Shown here piece by piece: positions 27,441 through 37,808 of a stretch of 64,000 bases of DNA; position 1 is the first letter of the stretch, and every line of letters starts with the position of its first letter. This stretch comes from Pseudogracilibacillus auburnensis (lineage in GTDB: Bacteria > Bacillota > Bacilli > Bacillales > Amphibacillaceae): assembly GCF_003201975.1 (NCBI RefSeq), contig NZ_QJJQ01000007.1, forward strand, positions 1 to 64,000. The letters run 5' to 3'. Made by a program: the position numbers and the translations under genes. The notes beneath the pieces were generated by a model, which made no database searches, was not told the DNA's origin, and saw nothing but the letters and a program-made list of their open reading frames with translations.

Positions 27441-29249
27441 TTATTTCATATGTTTTAACTGTTTTTCAATATCTATTATTTCTAACCCTATCTGAGCGGC
27501 TAAAATTGGATTTTTTTCTTCTTTCTGCTTCTGCTTCAGAGCACGTAAATAAGTAATCTCTGTTGCCTCCGTTTGGATAATATTGATGTAATCATTTATT
27601 TCTTGTTCTATGATTGTTTCATTCGTTGGCATAATAGCAAGTTCAGTTATTATCCGCTTTAATTCGGGATCAGTTACTTTGTCGACTAATTCACTCACAT
27701 CAATTTCATTTTTTTCTTCATAAAGTGCATATAAATGTGTCAATATAATTTTATGCTCATCTATGTTAAAGCTAACACCTAATTTTTGTTGAACCTTCTC
27801 AATTAAATATGGATGTCTCAACATATGTGCTAGCAGTAATTTTTCCGCATTTCGATAAGCAGGTAATAACATCATACGTTTATGATAATTATTCACATTA
27901 CTAATAGTATTACTATTCTTACTTGACTTATCCTTAAAATGATGATTATTTCTCTTTTTATACTTTTCGATATCATGATGGATAATATCTGTCGATAAAT
28001 TAAATTCATCTGCTATTTCTTTTACATAATACTCTCGTTCAATCGTGCTTTCAATAGAAGCAAGTTGTTGAACAATTGTTTCGATATAGGCAATCCTTTC
28101 ACTATCAACCGATAGATTGTAATCCCTTTTTTTATATTTCATATAAAATTTAAAGAATGTATCACTAACGCTTATGACTTGTTGTTTAAATTGCTCACTC
28201 CCAAACGTTTTAATATAATCATCTGGATCCATATTTTCTTGCACGTGGGCAATTCTTACCTCACAACCAATTTGTTGTAATAAGTTTGCCGCTTGATAAC
28301 TAGCATTAATTCCTGCGTTATCAGCATCATAACATAATATGACTGTATCAATATATCGCTTCAATAATTTTGCTTGGTTGCTGGAAAGTGCTGTACCCAA
28401 TGTTGCAACTGTATTTTTTATCCCAGCCTGATAAGCTGCTAACACATCCATGTATCCTTCAAAAATAATTACTTCATTTTCTTTACGAATATGATTTTTT
28501 GCTAAGTTAAAATTAAATAATAAATTCCCTTTTTGAAATAGTTCATGTTCTGGACTATTTAAATATTTTGGCTCTTCCCCTTGAAAGGCTCGTCCACCAA
28601 AGGCAACGGTCCTACCAAGATGGTTTTTAATCGGAAAGGTTACTCTACCTCTAAAAACATCGACATATTCGTCATTACTTCTAGCAGCAAACAAACCGGC
28701 TTTCACTAATAGTTGTTGATGAAATCCTTTTTTCTTCAAAAACTCCATCGTAAACTCACTGTTTGTCGGAGCGAACCCTAGTTGAAATTGATCGATCGTC
28801 TCTTCCTTAATTCCTCGCTTCGTAAAATAATCTAATCCAATTTTACCCTCTTCTGAATACTTTAATAAATGATAATAATATTTCGTTAACCAATCATACG
28901 CTGAGAGTAAAGAACTAGTCTCTTCCGATAAAGACGTTTGTCGTTTTCTTGTCTCGGGTAAAGTAATTCCGACGCGATTCGCCAAATAAGTAACTGCTTC
29001 AATAAAAGTAAATGTTTCTATTTCCATCAGAAAGTTAATGACATTTCCACCTTTTCCACAGCCGAAACAATGAAAAATTTGCTTTTCCTTTGTAACGGAA
29101 AAAGATGGCGATTTTTCATCATGAAATGGACATAAACCGAAGAAGTTTTTCCCTTGTCTTTTCAATTGAACATATTCTTCAATTACGCCTACTATGTCAT
29201 TTTCTTTACGAATTTGTTCAATGATCTCATCTGGTATTTCAGTAAACAT
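27441..29249 (-). CDS. dnaG: DNA primase DnaG
   Basis: A 602-residue enzyme that makes RNA primers for replication. The N-terminal zinc ribbon is visible (CPFH and CFGCGKGG), followed by the catalytic TOPRIM domain (VIIFEGYMDVLA, LCYDADNAG) and a C-terminal helicase-binding region. Co-transcribed with sigA. Confidence 0.97.
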   Translation of the reverse strand: MFTEIPDEIIEQIRKENDIVGVIEEYVQLKRQGKNFFGLCPFHDEKSPSFSVTKEKQIFHCFGCGKGGNVINFLMEIETFTFIEAVTYLANRVGITLPETRKRQTSLSEETSSLLSAYDWLTKYYYHLLKYSEEGKIGLDYFTKRGIKEETIDQFQLGFAPTNSEFTMEFLKKKGFHQQLLVKAGLFAARSNDEYVDVFRGRVTFPIKNHLGRTVAFGGRAFQGEEPKYLNSPEHELFQKGNLLFNFNLAKNHIRKENEVIIFEGYMDVLAAYQAGIKNTVATLGTALSSNQAKLLKRYIDTVILCYDADNAGINASYQAANLLQQIGCEVRIAHVQENMDPDDYIKTFGSEQFKQQVISVSDTFFKFYMKYKKRDYNLSVDSERIAYIETIVQQLASIESTIEREYYVKEIADEFNLSTDIIHHDIEKYKKRNNHHFKDKSSKNSNTISNVNNYHKRMMLLPAYRNAEKLLLAHMLRHPYLIEKVQQKLGVSFNIDEHKIILTHLYALYEEKNEIDVSELVDKVTDPELKRIITELAIMPTNETIIEQEINDYINIIQTEATEITYLRALKQKQKEEKNPILAAQIGLEIIDIEKQLKHMK

Positions 29250-29278
29250 TTACATCACCAAGATTCATATTCACTAAT

Positions 29279-29306
29279 ATTATACTATTTCGATATGATC
29301 GTATAA
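29279..29306 (-). promoter_or_regulatory. Candidate promoter of dnaG-sigA
   Basis: A perfect TATAAT on the minus strand with a poor -35 (TTATAC) at 16 bp, 30 nt ahead of the dnaG start. Confidence 0.4.
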
Positions 29307-29343
29307 AAGTCCTGCAACTTTCGACAATCTTTTTAAGGTTATC

Positions 29344-29389
29344 GAAAAAAAATTTCCTTCTTTATAATTCCATTATCTTAAAGAAGGAA
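29344..29389 (-). terminator. Terminator of the ccpN-yqfL unit
   Basis: TTCCTTCTTTA and TAAAGAAGGAA pair over 11 bp; on the minus strand the stem is followed by eight T. It isolates dnaG-sigA from the upstream genes. The rest of the yqfL-dnaG gap is AT-rich and empty. Confidence 0.9.
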
Positions 29390-29495
29390 TACTAATATGT
29401 TAAAAACCTATTATTACTTACTATATACCCATTTTTCACACAAAATAAACATTTGTACAACAACATAGTATTATAGTATATATTTTTTAAAATTG

Positions 29496-30317
29496 CTAGT
29501 CAACTGGATTATTTTTATTTTTTTGATACATTTGCAAAATGATGTTCGCCGTTTCTTCTACAGCTTTATTCGAAACATCAATGACATCACAACCAATTTT
29601 ATCAACGATTGCATCAAAAAATGCTAATTCTTCATCAATCCGTTTTAAAGTTGCATACGTTGCATGGTCGCCAAGTCCAAGTGCTTTTAGTCTTTCTTTT
29701 CTTATTCCGTTTAATTTTTCCGGACTAATACGTAGTCCAATACATCTAGATTTATTAATCCTGAATAATTCTTCTGGAGGATCTACTTCTGGAACGACTG
29801 GTACGTTTGCCACCTTGAGACGTTTATGGGCTAAAAACTGTGATAATGGTGTTTTTGATGTTCTTGAAACCCCTATTAAGACAATATCTGCTCTTGCAAT
29901 GCCGCGCGGATCTCTTCCATCATCATACCTAACGGCAAATTCAATGGCTTCAATCCGTTTAAAATAATCTTTGTCAAGTTTATATACTAATCCCGGCTCC
30001 TGTCTTGGTGCATGTTTAAAAGTTCTCTCCATCGCTTCCATCATCGGCCCCATTATATCAATGACTTCGATGTTTAATTCTATCGCTCGATTGTTTAAAT
30101 AGTCTCTTAAATCTGGGTCCACTAAAGTATACCCAATAATAGCTGCTTCTTCTCTAGCGATTTCTAACGTTTCATCAATCGTCTTCTTATCCTCTACATA
30201 AGGGATTCGCTGAATATTGTAGTTACCATTAGAAAATTGACTTAACCCCGCTTTTATCACAAGTTCAGCAGTTTCACCAACTGAATCAGATAGTACATAT
30301 ACAGATGGGTTTCTCAT
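29496..30317 (-). CDS. yqfL: PPDK regulatory-type kinase/phosphotransferase YqfL (DUF299)
   Basis: A 273-residue protein of the bifunctional serine/threonine kinase and pyrophosphorylase family that regulates pyruvate, phosphate dikinase or PEP synthase. The P-loop-like [11 protein letters not shown] is near residue 150, and [13 protein letters not shown] at the N-terminus is diagnostic. In B. subtilis YqfL affects CcpN-controlled gluconeogenic genes. It lies 15 bp after ccpN, so the two are co-transcribed. Confidence 0.95.
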   Translation of the reverse strand: MRNPSVYVLSDSVGETAELVIKAGLSQFSNGNYNIQRIPYVEDKKTIDETLEIAREEAAIIGYTLVDPDLRDYLNNRAIELNIEVIDIMGPMMEAMERTFKHAPRQEPGLVYKLDKDYFKRIEAIEFAVRYDDGRDPRGIARADIVLIGVSRTSKTPLSQFLAHKRLKVANVPVVPEVDPPEELFRINKSRCIGLRISPEKLNGIRKERLKALGLGDHATYATLKRIDEELAFFDAIVDKIGCDVIDVSNKAVEETANIILQMYQKNKNNPVD

Positions 30318-30332
30318 GTTTTATCCCTCTTT

Positions 30333-30962
30333 CTACACTTGTTCATCAAGTATTAATTCCACAAAAGCTTTCGTAATATTTGTCTTCGTTATTCGACCAA
30401 TCACTTGCAAACCACTAGGAGTATCTTTCACAACAGGAAGCCCGTCAATTTGCTTGTCAATTAACTTTTTAGCCGCTTCAATTAACAAATCATCCGCTCG
30501 ACAAACCGTAATATTCGGCATTCGGGTCATAATAATATGGACAGACACGATATTTAAATCTTGATTTCCAAGGCTTGCCCGTAGTAAATCTTTTCGAGAT
30601 AATACGCCTGATAAGTAGCCGTCATCATTTACGACAAACAACGTTCCCACATCACCAAGGAACATCGTTGAAATAGCATCGTAAACCGATGCATCCTCTT
30701 TGACAACGACAGGAACGGATTGAAACTCACTCACTTTATATTGCTTCACTTTTTCTGTCAATAATTCTGAACCTGTCTTACCCGTAAAGAAATACCCAAC
30801 ACGTGGTCTGGCATCAAGGTAACCAGCCATCGTTAAAATTGCCAAATCGGGCCTAAGTGTTGCCCGAGATAAACTTAAATGATCTGCAATTTGTTCACCT
30901 GTTATTGGACCATTTTCTTTTACGATCTCGATAATTTTTTCTTGACGCTCCGATAATTCCAC
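30333..30962 (-). CDS. ccpN: Transcriptional repressor CcpN
   Basis: A 209-residue regulator with an N-terminal helix-turn-helix (ITGEQIADHLSLSRATLRPD, about 20-40) and two CBS domains (about 80-205) that sense adenine nucleotides. CcpN represses the gluconeogenic genes gapB and pckA on glycolytic substrates. Start is GTG with GGTGGTG upstream. The 280-bp gap to glyS holds no gene. Confidence 0.95.
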   Translation of the reverse strand: MELSERQEKIIEIVKENGPITGEQIADHLSLSRATLRPDLAILTMAGYLDARPRVGYFFTGKTGSELLTEKVKQYKVSEFQSVPVVVKEDASVYDAISTMFLGDVGTLFVVNDDGYLSGVLSRKDLLRASLGNQDLNIVSVHIIMTRMPNITVCRADDLLIEAAKKLIDKQIDGLPVVKDTPSGLQVIGRITKTNITKAFVELILDEQV

Positions 30963-31242
30963 TTTTTCACCACCTATTAAGAAAAGCGCAAACGCCTTAT
31001 CGCTAAACTGCTAATCAAATAGCTGAAGGAAGATAGGCGCTGGTCAAACAGCATAAGCCAAAATCAATTTCATAAATGTCAAACCTATAAAAGGTAGAAA
31101 TGTTTTTGTCCATATGCAAATAAGAGTTTCTTTTTGTTAATGAAAATGTGTTACCTTATATGAATAGTATTATATACCGAAAGTTGATAAAAGGAAAATT
31201 GAAAAGCGAAAGTAATTTTGGAAATCTTTATTCTTTCACTTA

Positions 31243-33312
31243 TTATTTATGTTGTTTCCATTCGATTAACGTAACATCGGCATATTGATTAATGATAGTT
31301 GAAATGTTGTGCACAAGTGCTAGACGATTTTGTTTTACATCCACATTATCTGCCATAACCATATTATGTTCAAAGAATTGATGGATTGGTCCTGCTAATC
31401 GTTCAATTTGTTCCAATGCATTGTTTGCTTCCAATTGATTTGTCAACTGAAAAAATGCTTCTTTGACCTCATTATACATGGAATAAAGTTCTTTTTCCGA
31501 TTCTGTTTCAAATAATGCCGGATTAATGTTCGTTTGTACATGTTTTTTGCCAAGGTTCATAATTCTTACTAGCGCTTCTTCAATTTGTTTAAAGGATGGA
31601 TCATTTCTTTTGGCAGATAAAAGTTTTGCTTTTTCTATCGTATAATGGAACGTACCAATCCCTTCATGAAGTACTGCTTGTATAATATCTTGCTCAATTT
31701 GTTCTTCCGATAGGATAAAAGCTGCACGGCTTTTAAAAAATTGGCTTATCTCTTTTTTTACATTCTCATCTGTTATTTCGTATACATGATAAGCAATGGA
31801 TAATAGGGATTCAACAGAGATACTCCATTTATTTTCCCGGAGAATTCTTAATATACCGATCGCTTGTCGTCTTAAACTATATGGATCTTGTGACCCTGTT
31901 GGTACAAGTCCTACCGATATACATCCAACAATCGTATCTAGTTTATCCGCTATGCTGACTACTGAACCAGCTATTGTTTCAGGCAAGCTTCCATTTGCTT
32001 GAACTGGCAAATAATGTTCACGAATGGCTTGAGCAACCGTTTGATCTTCCCCGTAATAAAGGGCATACTTTTCGCCCATTATTCCTTGTAATTCCGGAAA
32101 TTCATTGACCATATCAGTCATTAAATCAAACTTACAAATCTCAGCAGTTCTCATCGCTTCGGTACGGTTCTTTGTTTCTAATTGTAAATCTTCGCTTAGT
32201 TTTTTCGTCATAAATTTAATCTTGTTTAACTTTTCATAAATGGTACCGATTTTTTCTTGGAATACGACCGTTTTAAGCTTGTCGATAAAAAAGTGAATAG
32301 AATGTTTTCTATCTTCTTCATAAAAAAATGTAGCATCTGCAAGTCGTGCTCGTAATACTTTTTCATTCCCACGAACTACATTAGCTAATTCTTTGGCATC
32401 ACCATTTCTTACACTAACAAAACACGGTAGTAACCGATTACTATTTATGTCCCTAACCGGAAAATAACGTTGATGCTCTTGCATAGAAGTAATAAGCGTT
32501 TCTTCTGGTAAACGTAAGAAATCGTCTGCAAAAGTTCCGTGAAATACTGTTGGATATTCCACTAAATTACGGACTTCATTTAGTAAGCTATCATTTACCG
32601 CTATATGAAAGTTTTGCTCTTGCTCTAACTGTTTCATTTGCTCTACTATTAATTGTTCACGCTTTTTCGGATCAATAATGACATAATTTTTCTCTAAGAT
32701 CATTTCATACTCTAGTGGATTTGTTACCGTACTTTTTTCTCCTAAAAATCGATGGCCATACGTTACATTACTAGCTGTTACATGTGCTATTTCGAACGGG
32801 ATAATTTGATCATTTAACAGAGCAACAATCCAACGCAGTGGACGAGCAAAACGGAATGAATCACTTCCCCAACGCATTGTCTGTGGAAACGAAATGGAAG
32901 CAATGATTTGTTTTATATCTGGTAAAATATGTGCTGTTTTCTTTCCCTCCATTTTCTTCTCGACAAAAATATAGGAAGTACCTTTCACTTCTTTTGTATA
33001 AATATCTGCTAATTCTTTTCCTTGTCCTTTTGTGAAGCCAATTGCTGCTTTTGTCCAATTACCTTGATCATCTTTAGCAATTTTTACTTGTGGTCCTCTT
33101 ACTTCTTCTTTGATCGTTGTTTGATATTCAGCAATATTTTCAATTAGAATCGCAAGACGTCGTGGAGTTGAATACGATTTGATGGAATCAAAAGCAATAT
33201 TTAATTCGGTTAACCAATTCTTCGTTTTTGTTAATAGTTGTTTTTCTGCATCATCGATAAATCTTGCTGGCAATTCTTCTATTCCAACTTCTACTAGTAC
33301 ATTGTTACTCAT
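31243..33312 (-). CDS. glyS: Glycyl-tRNA synthetase, beta subunit
   Basis: A 689-residue beta subunit of the alpha2beta2 glycyl-tRNA synthetase; it binds and recognises tRNA-Gly. Typical blocks are [16 protein letters not shown] at the N-terminus, [16 protein letters not shown] and an HD-like [16 protein letters not shown], with an anticodon-binding domain at the C-terminus. The second of two close ATGs is chosen for spacing to AAGGAGG. It overlaps the glyQ stop, so the subunits are translationally coupled. Confidence 0.97.
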   Translation of the reverse strand: MSNNVLVEVGIEELPARFIDDAEKQLLTKTKNWLTELNIAFDSIKSYSTPRRLAILIENIAEYQTTIKEEVRGPQVKIAKDDQGNWTKAAIGFTKGQGKELADIYTKEVKGTSYIFVEKKMEGKKTAHILPDIKQIIASISFPQTMRWGSDSFRFARPLRWIVALLNDQIIPFEIAHVTASNVTYGHRFLGEKSTVTNPLEYEMILEKNYVIIDPKKREQLIVEQMKQLEQEQNFHIAVNDSLLNEVRNLVEYPTVFHGTFADDFLRLPEETLITSMQEHQRYFPVRDINSNRLLPCFVSVRNGDAKELANVVRGNEKVLRARLADATFFYEEDRKHSIHFFIDKLKTVVFQEKIGTIYEKLNKIKFMTKKLSEDLQLETKNRTEAMRTAEICKFDLMTDMVNEFPELQGIMGEKYALYYGEDQTVAQAIREHYLPVQANGSLPETIAGSVVSIADKLDTIVGCISVGLVPTGSQDPYSLRRQAIGILRILRENKWSISVESLLSIAYHVYEITDENVKKEISQFFKSRAAFILSEEQIEQDIIQAVLHEGIGTFHYTIEKAKLLSAKRNDPSFKQIEEALVRIMNLGKKHVQTNINPALFETESEKELYSMYNEVKEAFFQLTNQLEANNALEQIERLAGPIHQFFEHNMVMADNVDVKQNRLALVHNISTIINQYADVTLIEWKQHK

Positions 33313-34192
33313 CTTCATTTTCCTCCTTCTTTAACATTGGAAAACCTAATCGTTCTCGCTCATTCACATACGCTTTAGCAATACTTCTTGCTAAATTACG
33401 AACCCTTGCAATATAACCTGTTCGTTCTGTTACCGAAATAACTCCTTTGGCATCGAGTAAATTAAATGTATGGGAACATTTTAAAACATAGTCGTAAGAC
33501 GGAAAAATTAGCCCTTTTTCCATCGTTGCTTTTGCCTCTTCCTCATACAGTGAAAATAATTCAAAAAGTGTTTCTGTATTCGACTCTTCAAATGCATATT
33601 TTGAATGTTCATATTCTGGTTGGAGGAAAATATCTTTCACCGTTACACCATTCACCCATTCTAATTCAAAAACATTTTCTTTGTCTTGAATATAAGAAGC
33701 TAATCGCTCAATTCCATATGTTAATTCAACAGCGACAGGATTTGCTTCTAACCCACCAATCTGTTGGAAATACGTAAACTGCGTTATTTCCATTCCATCA
33801 AGCCATACTTCCCATCCAAGACCAGCTGCTCCAAGTGTAGGGTTTTCCCAATTATCCTCAACAAAACGAATATCATGGTGCAGAGGATTTATACCAAGCT
33901 CAAATAATGATTGTAAATATAAATCTTGAATATTATCGGGAGATGGTTTCATAATAACTTGAAATTGATGGTGTTGATAAAGCCGATTTGGGTTTTCTCC
34001 ATAGCGTCCATCATCTGGTCTGCGCGATGGTTCCACATAAGCGACATTCCAAGGTTCAGGTCCTAAACTTCTTAACAATGTCATCGGTGACATTGTTCCG
34101 GCACCTTTTTCAACATCATATGCTTGCATTAAAATACAATCATGTTTTGACCAATAATTTTGTAATGTTAAAATCATTTCTTGTATATTCAT
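33305..34192 (-). CDS. glyQ: Glycyl-tRNA synthetase, alpha subunit
   Basis: A 295-residue catalytic subunit. Class II motifs are seen, with [20 protein letters not shown] and [19 protein letters not shown] as the family hallmarks. The ATG has AGGAG 7 nt upstream; a GTG five codons earlier overlaps that site. Expression is governed by the T-box leader directly upstream. Confidence 0.97.
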   Translation of the reverse strand: MNIQEMILTLQNYWSKHDCILMQAYDVEKGAGTMSPMTLLRSLGPEPWNVAYVEPSRRPDDGRYGENPNRLYQHHQFQVIMKPSPDNIQDLYLQSLFELGINPLHHDIRFVEDNWENPTLGAAGLGWEVWLDGMEITQFTYFQQIGGLEANPVAVELTYGIERLASYIQDKENVFELEWVNGVTVKDIFLQPEYEHSKYAFEESNTETLFELFSLYEEEAKATMEKGLIFPSYDYVLKCSHTFNLLDAKGVISVTERTGYIARVRNLARSIAKAYVNERERLGFPMLKKEENEDE

Positions 34193-34273
34193 CGTTTTTC
34201 TCCTCACTTTATCTCATAATAATTAGTAAACTTCGCATAAGCTGTGAGCAATAAGAAAGTTTTATATTTTCTT

Positions 34274-34500
34274 ACTACAAAAAAAGAATCCATCCCTATG
34301 TCTTTTTCGTCAAAAGACATAGGGACGGATTCTTGCCCGCGGTTCCACCCTATTTGCATTCTATGTCAGAATACCACTTTTCTTAAACCATACTCCAGGG
34401 TGCCATTCCATCATAGACTATTATCCAGCTTTCACCTTCCTGGACTCGCTTCAAATAGTGCTCAAGACGTACTATTCCCTTTCCTTGCATGTATACTTCT
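34274..34500 (-). promoter_or_regulatory. Gly T-box riboswitch, glyQS leader
   Basis: The T-box sequence AGGGTGGAACCGCGGGC is present (34335-34351). It is followed by a long terminator hairpin (AAGAATCC..CCCTATGTCTTTT and complement) and a T-run before glyQ. Stem I lies upstream with a GGC in the specifier position (complement of 34402-34404), matching a Gly codon. Uncharged tRNA-Gly should stabilise the antiterminator and turn on glyQS. Confidence 0.94.
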
Positions 34501-34504
34501 TCAA

Positions 34505-34533
34505 ATGATACATAATTTTAAATACTTTTGCAA
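34505..34533 (-). promoter_or_regulatory. Promoter of the glyQS T-box transcript
   Basis: Minus-strand TTGCAA and TATCAT are separated by 17 bp; the -10 ends just ahead of the T-box stem I. Confidence 0.65.
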
Positions 34534-34584
34534 GAAAAACGTAAAACTGCATGTTCAAAAATCCGATAAAAAAGACCAAGAAGT

Positions 34585-34640
34585 TCCACTGGCATTGGGA
34601 CGAGCATTTAGCGGAGTCCCAGGATGTCGCGCCTTTAGCC
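34585..34640 (+). repeat. Dispersed repeat R1, copy 3
   Basis: Contains GGGACGAGC, GGAGTCCCAGGATGTCGCG and TTTAGCC, aligning with R1 copy 1. The flanking arms pair less well here. It fills the gap between recO and the glyQS promoter; no gene is present. Confidence 0.5.
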
Positions 34641-34723
34641 AAAGGGTTTATCCTTTCTTAGCTACCAACGCAGAAATTCACTGTATCATTTTTTGGGATT
34701 TTTGAACATCTTCTAAAATAAAC

Positions 34724-35470
34724 TTATTCTTTTAATAAGTTTATTTGCGATAAAAACTTTTTTGACTTTAACGTAAATCCACCATATGTATCATAGTATT
34801 GATCCAAAATAGTTCGTAATACGTTTTGATTGTTTGGCTTGACAGATATATTTCCTACTCTCTCTAAACCTACACTTTCAAATATAGGTAATAATTTAAC
34901 CATGGCATTTTCCAGTTTAATCGCATATTGATCCAGTTGCATACAATGACGACAGAGTAGACCTCCTTCATGAATAGAAAATCTAAAAGGATATTCATTT
35001 CTATTACAATTGACACAATGATCGACTACTGGAGCAAACCCACCCTTTTTATATATTTTCAGTTCATACATCATCATTGGGATCATAAAATCCTCTTTAT
35101 CATTAATCCATGTAAGGGTTTTAATTAGTTGATCATATATAAAAGGGTCAGGCTCTTTTGATTCCAGTATTTTATCTGTTAGTTCAATTAAGTAAGCAGC
35201 ATAAGCAGTCTTTACGATATCTTCACGAATATGTCGAAAAGATTGGATCATTTGCCCTTGCTGTACTGTACTTAATCCTTTACTTACATAGATAAGAAAA
35301 TCACCCTGAATAAAAACTTGTGAAACCGAACTTAGCCTACTTTTTGGCTTGCTCGCCCCTTTACTAATAGCTGATATTTTTCCAAGCTGCCTTGTAAAAA
35401 TCGTAATAATTTTATGCGTTTCTCCATAATTACGTGATTTTAACACAATTCCTTCAAGTTGTTTTAGCAT
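34724..35470 (-). CDS. recO: DNA repair protein RecO
   Basis: A 248-residue recombination mediator that loads RecA with RecR. An N-terminal OB fold (GIVLKSRNYGETHKIITIF) is followed by a helical domain and a zinc site formed by CVNC and CRHC (about 151-176). Located after era and yqzL as in B. subtilis. Confidence 0.96.
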   Translation of the reverse strand: MLKQLEGIVLKSRNYGETHKIITIFTRQLGKISAISKGASKPKSRLSSVSQVFIQGDFLIYVSKGLSTVQQGQMIQSFRHIREDIVKTAYAAYLIELTDKILESKEPDPFIYDQLIKTLTWINDKEDFMIPMMMYELKIYKKGGFAPVVDHCVNCNRNEYPFRFSIHEGGLLCRHCMQLDQYAIKLENAMVKLLPIFESVGLERVGNISVKPNNQNVLRTILDQYYDTYGGFTLKSKKFLSQINLLKE

Positions 35471-35495
35471 ACAAGTGTCCCCTCTAGTTTATATG

Positions 35496-35645
35496 CTACA
35501 TTTTTGTTTGAAAGGATGCAATCTCTTCACTCTCTGTTTCGGTATTATTCCTTTCGTCTAGTTGTTCATTTTCCAATTGTTTCAACAATAAATAGGTTTC
35601 AACGTTTCCTGTTTGTAAAAATAAATTCCAAATCATATTATTCAC
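35496..35645 (-). CDS. yqzL: YqzL family small protein
   Basis: A 49-residue protein in the era-recO gap. The segment WNLFLQTGNVETYLLLKQL matches the YqzL family. The start is GTG with AAGGAAGG 6 nt upstream, which also gives the family length; an internal ATG three codons later has no ribosome site. The acidic C-terminal half is typical. Function unknown. Confidence 0.85.
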   Translation of the reverse strand: MNNMIWNLFLQTGNVETYLLLKQLENEQLDERNNTETESEEIASFQTKM

Positions 35646-35751
35646 AAGAAACCTTCCTTTCCTGTATATTTGTTGTAATGAAAATGTAACTTACTATTAG
35701 AATTTCCTACCTAAACGTAAACATGAATATTAATTTTTACCAACAATCATT

Positions 35752-36648
35752 TTAATCATTATTAAATCCATATTGTGTCAATAGAGATTGTCTGTTTCGC
35801 CAATCCTTTTGTATTTTTACCCATAAATCTAAAAAAACTTTTTTCCCTAAAACCTCTTCCATTTCTACCCGAGCTTCTTGTCCAATCTTTTTTAACATTT
35901 TACCATTTTTTCCAATTAAAATACCTTTTTGTGACTTTCTTTCTGTAATAATCAGGGCTTGAATGTATACCGTCTGTTTATTTCGCTCTTCCATTGATTC
36001 AATCATGACATTAATGGAATGTGGAACTTCTTCTTTCGTATGAGTTAATACTTTTTCCCTAATTAATTCACTAAGTAAAAATCGCTCTGACTTATTCGTT
36101 ATTTGGTTTTCATCATAGTATTTAGGGCCAGCAGGTAGATGCGATTTAATGTAAGAAATCGCGGTATTAACATTATTCCCATTTAACGCGGAAATAGGAA
36201 TAATTTCTTCAAAATCACATTTATCTTTATATTGTTCAATCAGTGGAAAAAGCTCGTCTGGATGAATTAAATCGACCTTATTTATTAATAAAAATACTGG
36301 GCTATCTACGTGTGATAGTTGCTCTAAAATAAATTCATCCCCTTTTCCATACCCTTCTTTTGCATTTATCATAAAAAGAATAACATCTACATCGTTTAAT
36401 GTTTGAATAGAAACATCTACCATATAATCACCTAGTCGATGTTTAGGTTTATGAATTCCAGGGGTGTCAATAAAAATGATTTGAGCGTCTTCCTCTGATA
36501 ATATTCCGTGAATCGTATGACGTGTTGTTTGAATTTTATCGCTAATAATTGATATTTTTTCTCCAATTATTTGATTCATTAATGTTGATTTTCCTACGTT
36601 TGGTCTACCAATAATTGTTACAAATCCTGAAACATGTTCACTTTCCAT
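35752..36648 (-). CDS. era: GTPase Era
   Basis: A 298-residue ribosome-assembly GTPase that binds the 3' end of 16S rRNA. G motifs in order: GRPNVGKST (about 14-22), DTPGIHKPKH, NKVDLI and SALNG. The C-terminal KH domain contains GILIGKNGKMLKKIG. The internal ATG with GGGAGG 5 nt upstream fixes the start. The cytidine deaminase gene cdd that precedes era in B. subtilis is absent. Confidence 0.97.
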   Translation of the reverse strand: MESEHVSGFVTIIGRPNVGKSTLMNQIIGEKISIISDKIQTTRHTIHGILSEEDAQIIFIDTPGIHKPKHRLGDYMVDVSIQTLNDVDVILFMINAKEGYGKGDEFILEQLSHVDSPVFLLINKVDLIHPDELFPLIEQYKDKCDFEEIIPISALNGNNVNTAISYIKSHLPAGPKYYDENQITNKSERFLLSELIREKVLTHTKEEVPHSINVMIESMEERNKQTVYIQALIITERKSQKGILIGKNGKMLKKIGQEARVEMEEVLGKKVFLDLWVKIQKDWRNRQSLLTQYGFNND

Positions 36649-36724
36649 AGTATCCTCCCGTTTGTCTTTTGTTGGCAAATAGAAAGCATTCTAATTACTC
36701 ACTGGCTAAAAGCGCAACTTTAGT

Positions 36725-36893
36725 TATGGTAAATAAGTTATTCCATTATTTTCGTAAGTGCAACATCACCTAGTCACCGCCTTTTCGGCTATTTTAGGGA
36801 AGGCCGACTAAGGACAGGCTTTGAGCCTAACGTCAGCATACCCCGATGAAGGGGCATGTTTTCTTTCGTCATAAACTTAGCTATCCGCTAGTT
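36725..36893 (-). repeat. Dispersed repeat R2, copy C
   Basis: An inverted-orientation copy of R2 with the best-paired first hairpin (CATGCCCC-TTCAT-C-GGGGTATG). The second hairpin reads GCTGAC..GTCGGC, where copies A and B have GCCGAC, so a G-C pair became G-U without loss of pairing. It lies in the era-dgkA gap where cdd would be expected. Confidence 0.7.
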
Positions 36894-37249
36894 TTCTTTA
36901 ACGTAGACTAAGATTTCTAATACATATGATACTACAAATTACGCTTCATTTTAATTGTTTCGACAAAGCTTATAAAATAATTTTATATTTCGCTTTTTTT
37001 CGCATGGTATTTTTTATTGTTCGTTAAAACCTTTTAACCTGTATACTCTTCGCTTTCGCATAGGTGACCCTAAGCCTCTTGAACTTCCGTGGGCTTTTCG
37101 GCGTACTGAACAGACTTGTACAAAGTTTTTGTTCGATCATACCAAATAAAGACGGGGGTATTTAACATCAAGGGGGTCGGTCATTTTTTCTGGAAAAATC
37201 AAGGGTAATCACAGATTCAACGCTTTTCGTTGACACGAACAAAAACACT
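36894..37249. other. Non-coding part of the era-dgkA gap
   Basis: No gene is recognisable. The stretch contains short GC-rich patches and GGGGGTATTTAACATC / GGGGGTCGGTC but no open frame, RNA signature or remnant of cytidine deaminase that I can identify. Confidence 0.45.
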
Positions 37250-37347
37250 GCCCCTAAAGCTCTTCAGTAGGGGACCGAAGTACAGTCTTAGAACGTGGTG
37301 TACTTAGACTACTTTCCTGTACTAGCACTTTTCCCTTAGGAGTTTCC
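37250..37347 (+). repeat. Dispersed repeat R1, copy 4
   Basis: The loop-like core reads AGAACGTGGTGTACTT. The flanks GAAGT..AGTCT and AGACT..ACTTTC are complementary with a bulge. It aligns with copy 1 from the GGGGACCGA to the CCCTTAGGAGT end. Confidence 0.5.
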
Positions 37348-37448
37348 ATTCATACAAACCGATCGCTCAGCTAGCATTTAGTTCTACAATAACCTATTTC
37401 CAGACTAAAATCGGCTAAAAACAAAAATAAAAAACCCTTAACAGGGCT

Positions 37449-37808
37449 TCACAGAAATACTTTTGGGAAAAAGATAATCGTCCCGATAATAATCGAAGTA
37501 ATTGCTGCGATTAAAACAACTGCAGCTGAAATATCTTTAATTATTTTTGCCTGAGGATGGTATTCTGGTTTCATATAATCAATCATTCGTTCCATCAGAC
37601 TATTAACCAATTCAGCTATAAGCACAATATGAATCATCATCAAAATAATAACCCATTCCATCGCTGTTAGCTGAAAATATAGACAAAAAAAGATAACAAC
37701 GATGGTAACGTAAAGATGTATACGAAAATTGCGTTCTCGTTTAAATGCCTCTTTTAAACCATTAAATGCATATGTTAGGCCAATACCTTTTTTCTTCTTA
37801 TCTTTCAA
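37449..37808 (-). CDS. dgkA: Diacylglycerol/undecaprenol kinase DgkA
   Basis: A 119-residue membrane enzyme that phosphorylates undecaprenol (or diacylglycerol). Three membrane helices and the family motif LIAELVNSLMERMID (about 64-78) are visible, after the amphipathic FNGLKEAFKRERNFRIHLY. The start is a TTG 7 nt after AAGGAG and overlaps ybeY by 11 bp; the longer ATG frame overlaps by 47 bp with no ribosome site. Confidence 0.92.
   Translation of the reverse strand: MKDKKKKGIGLTYAFNGLKEAFKRERNFRIHLYVTIVVIFFCLYFQLTAMEWVIILMMIHIVLIAELVNSLMERMIDYMKPEYHPQAKIIKDISAAVVLIAAITSIIIGTIIFFPKVFL

Noticed and set aside
34244-34705. Plus-strand frame of 153 codons between glyQ and recO
   Set aside because: It is antisense to the Gly T-box leader and continues into an R1 repeat.
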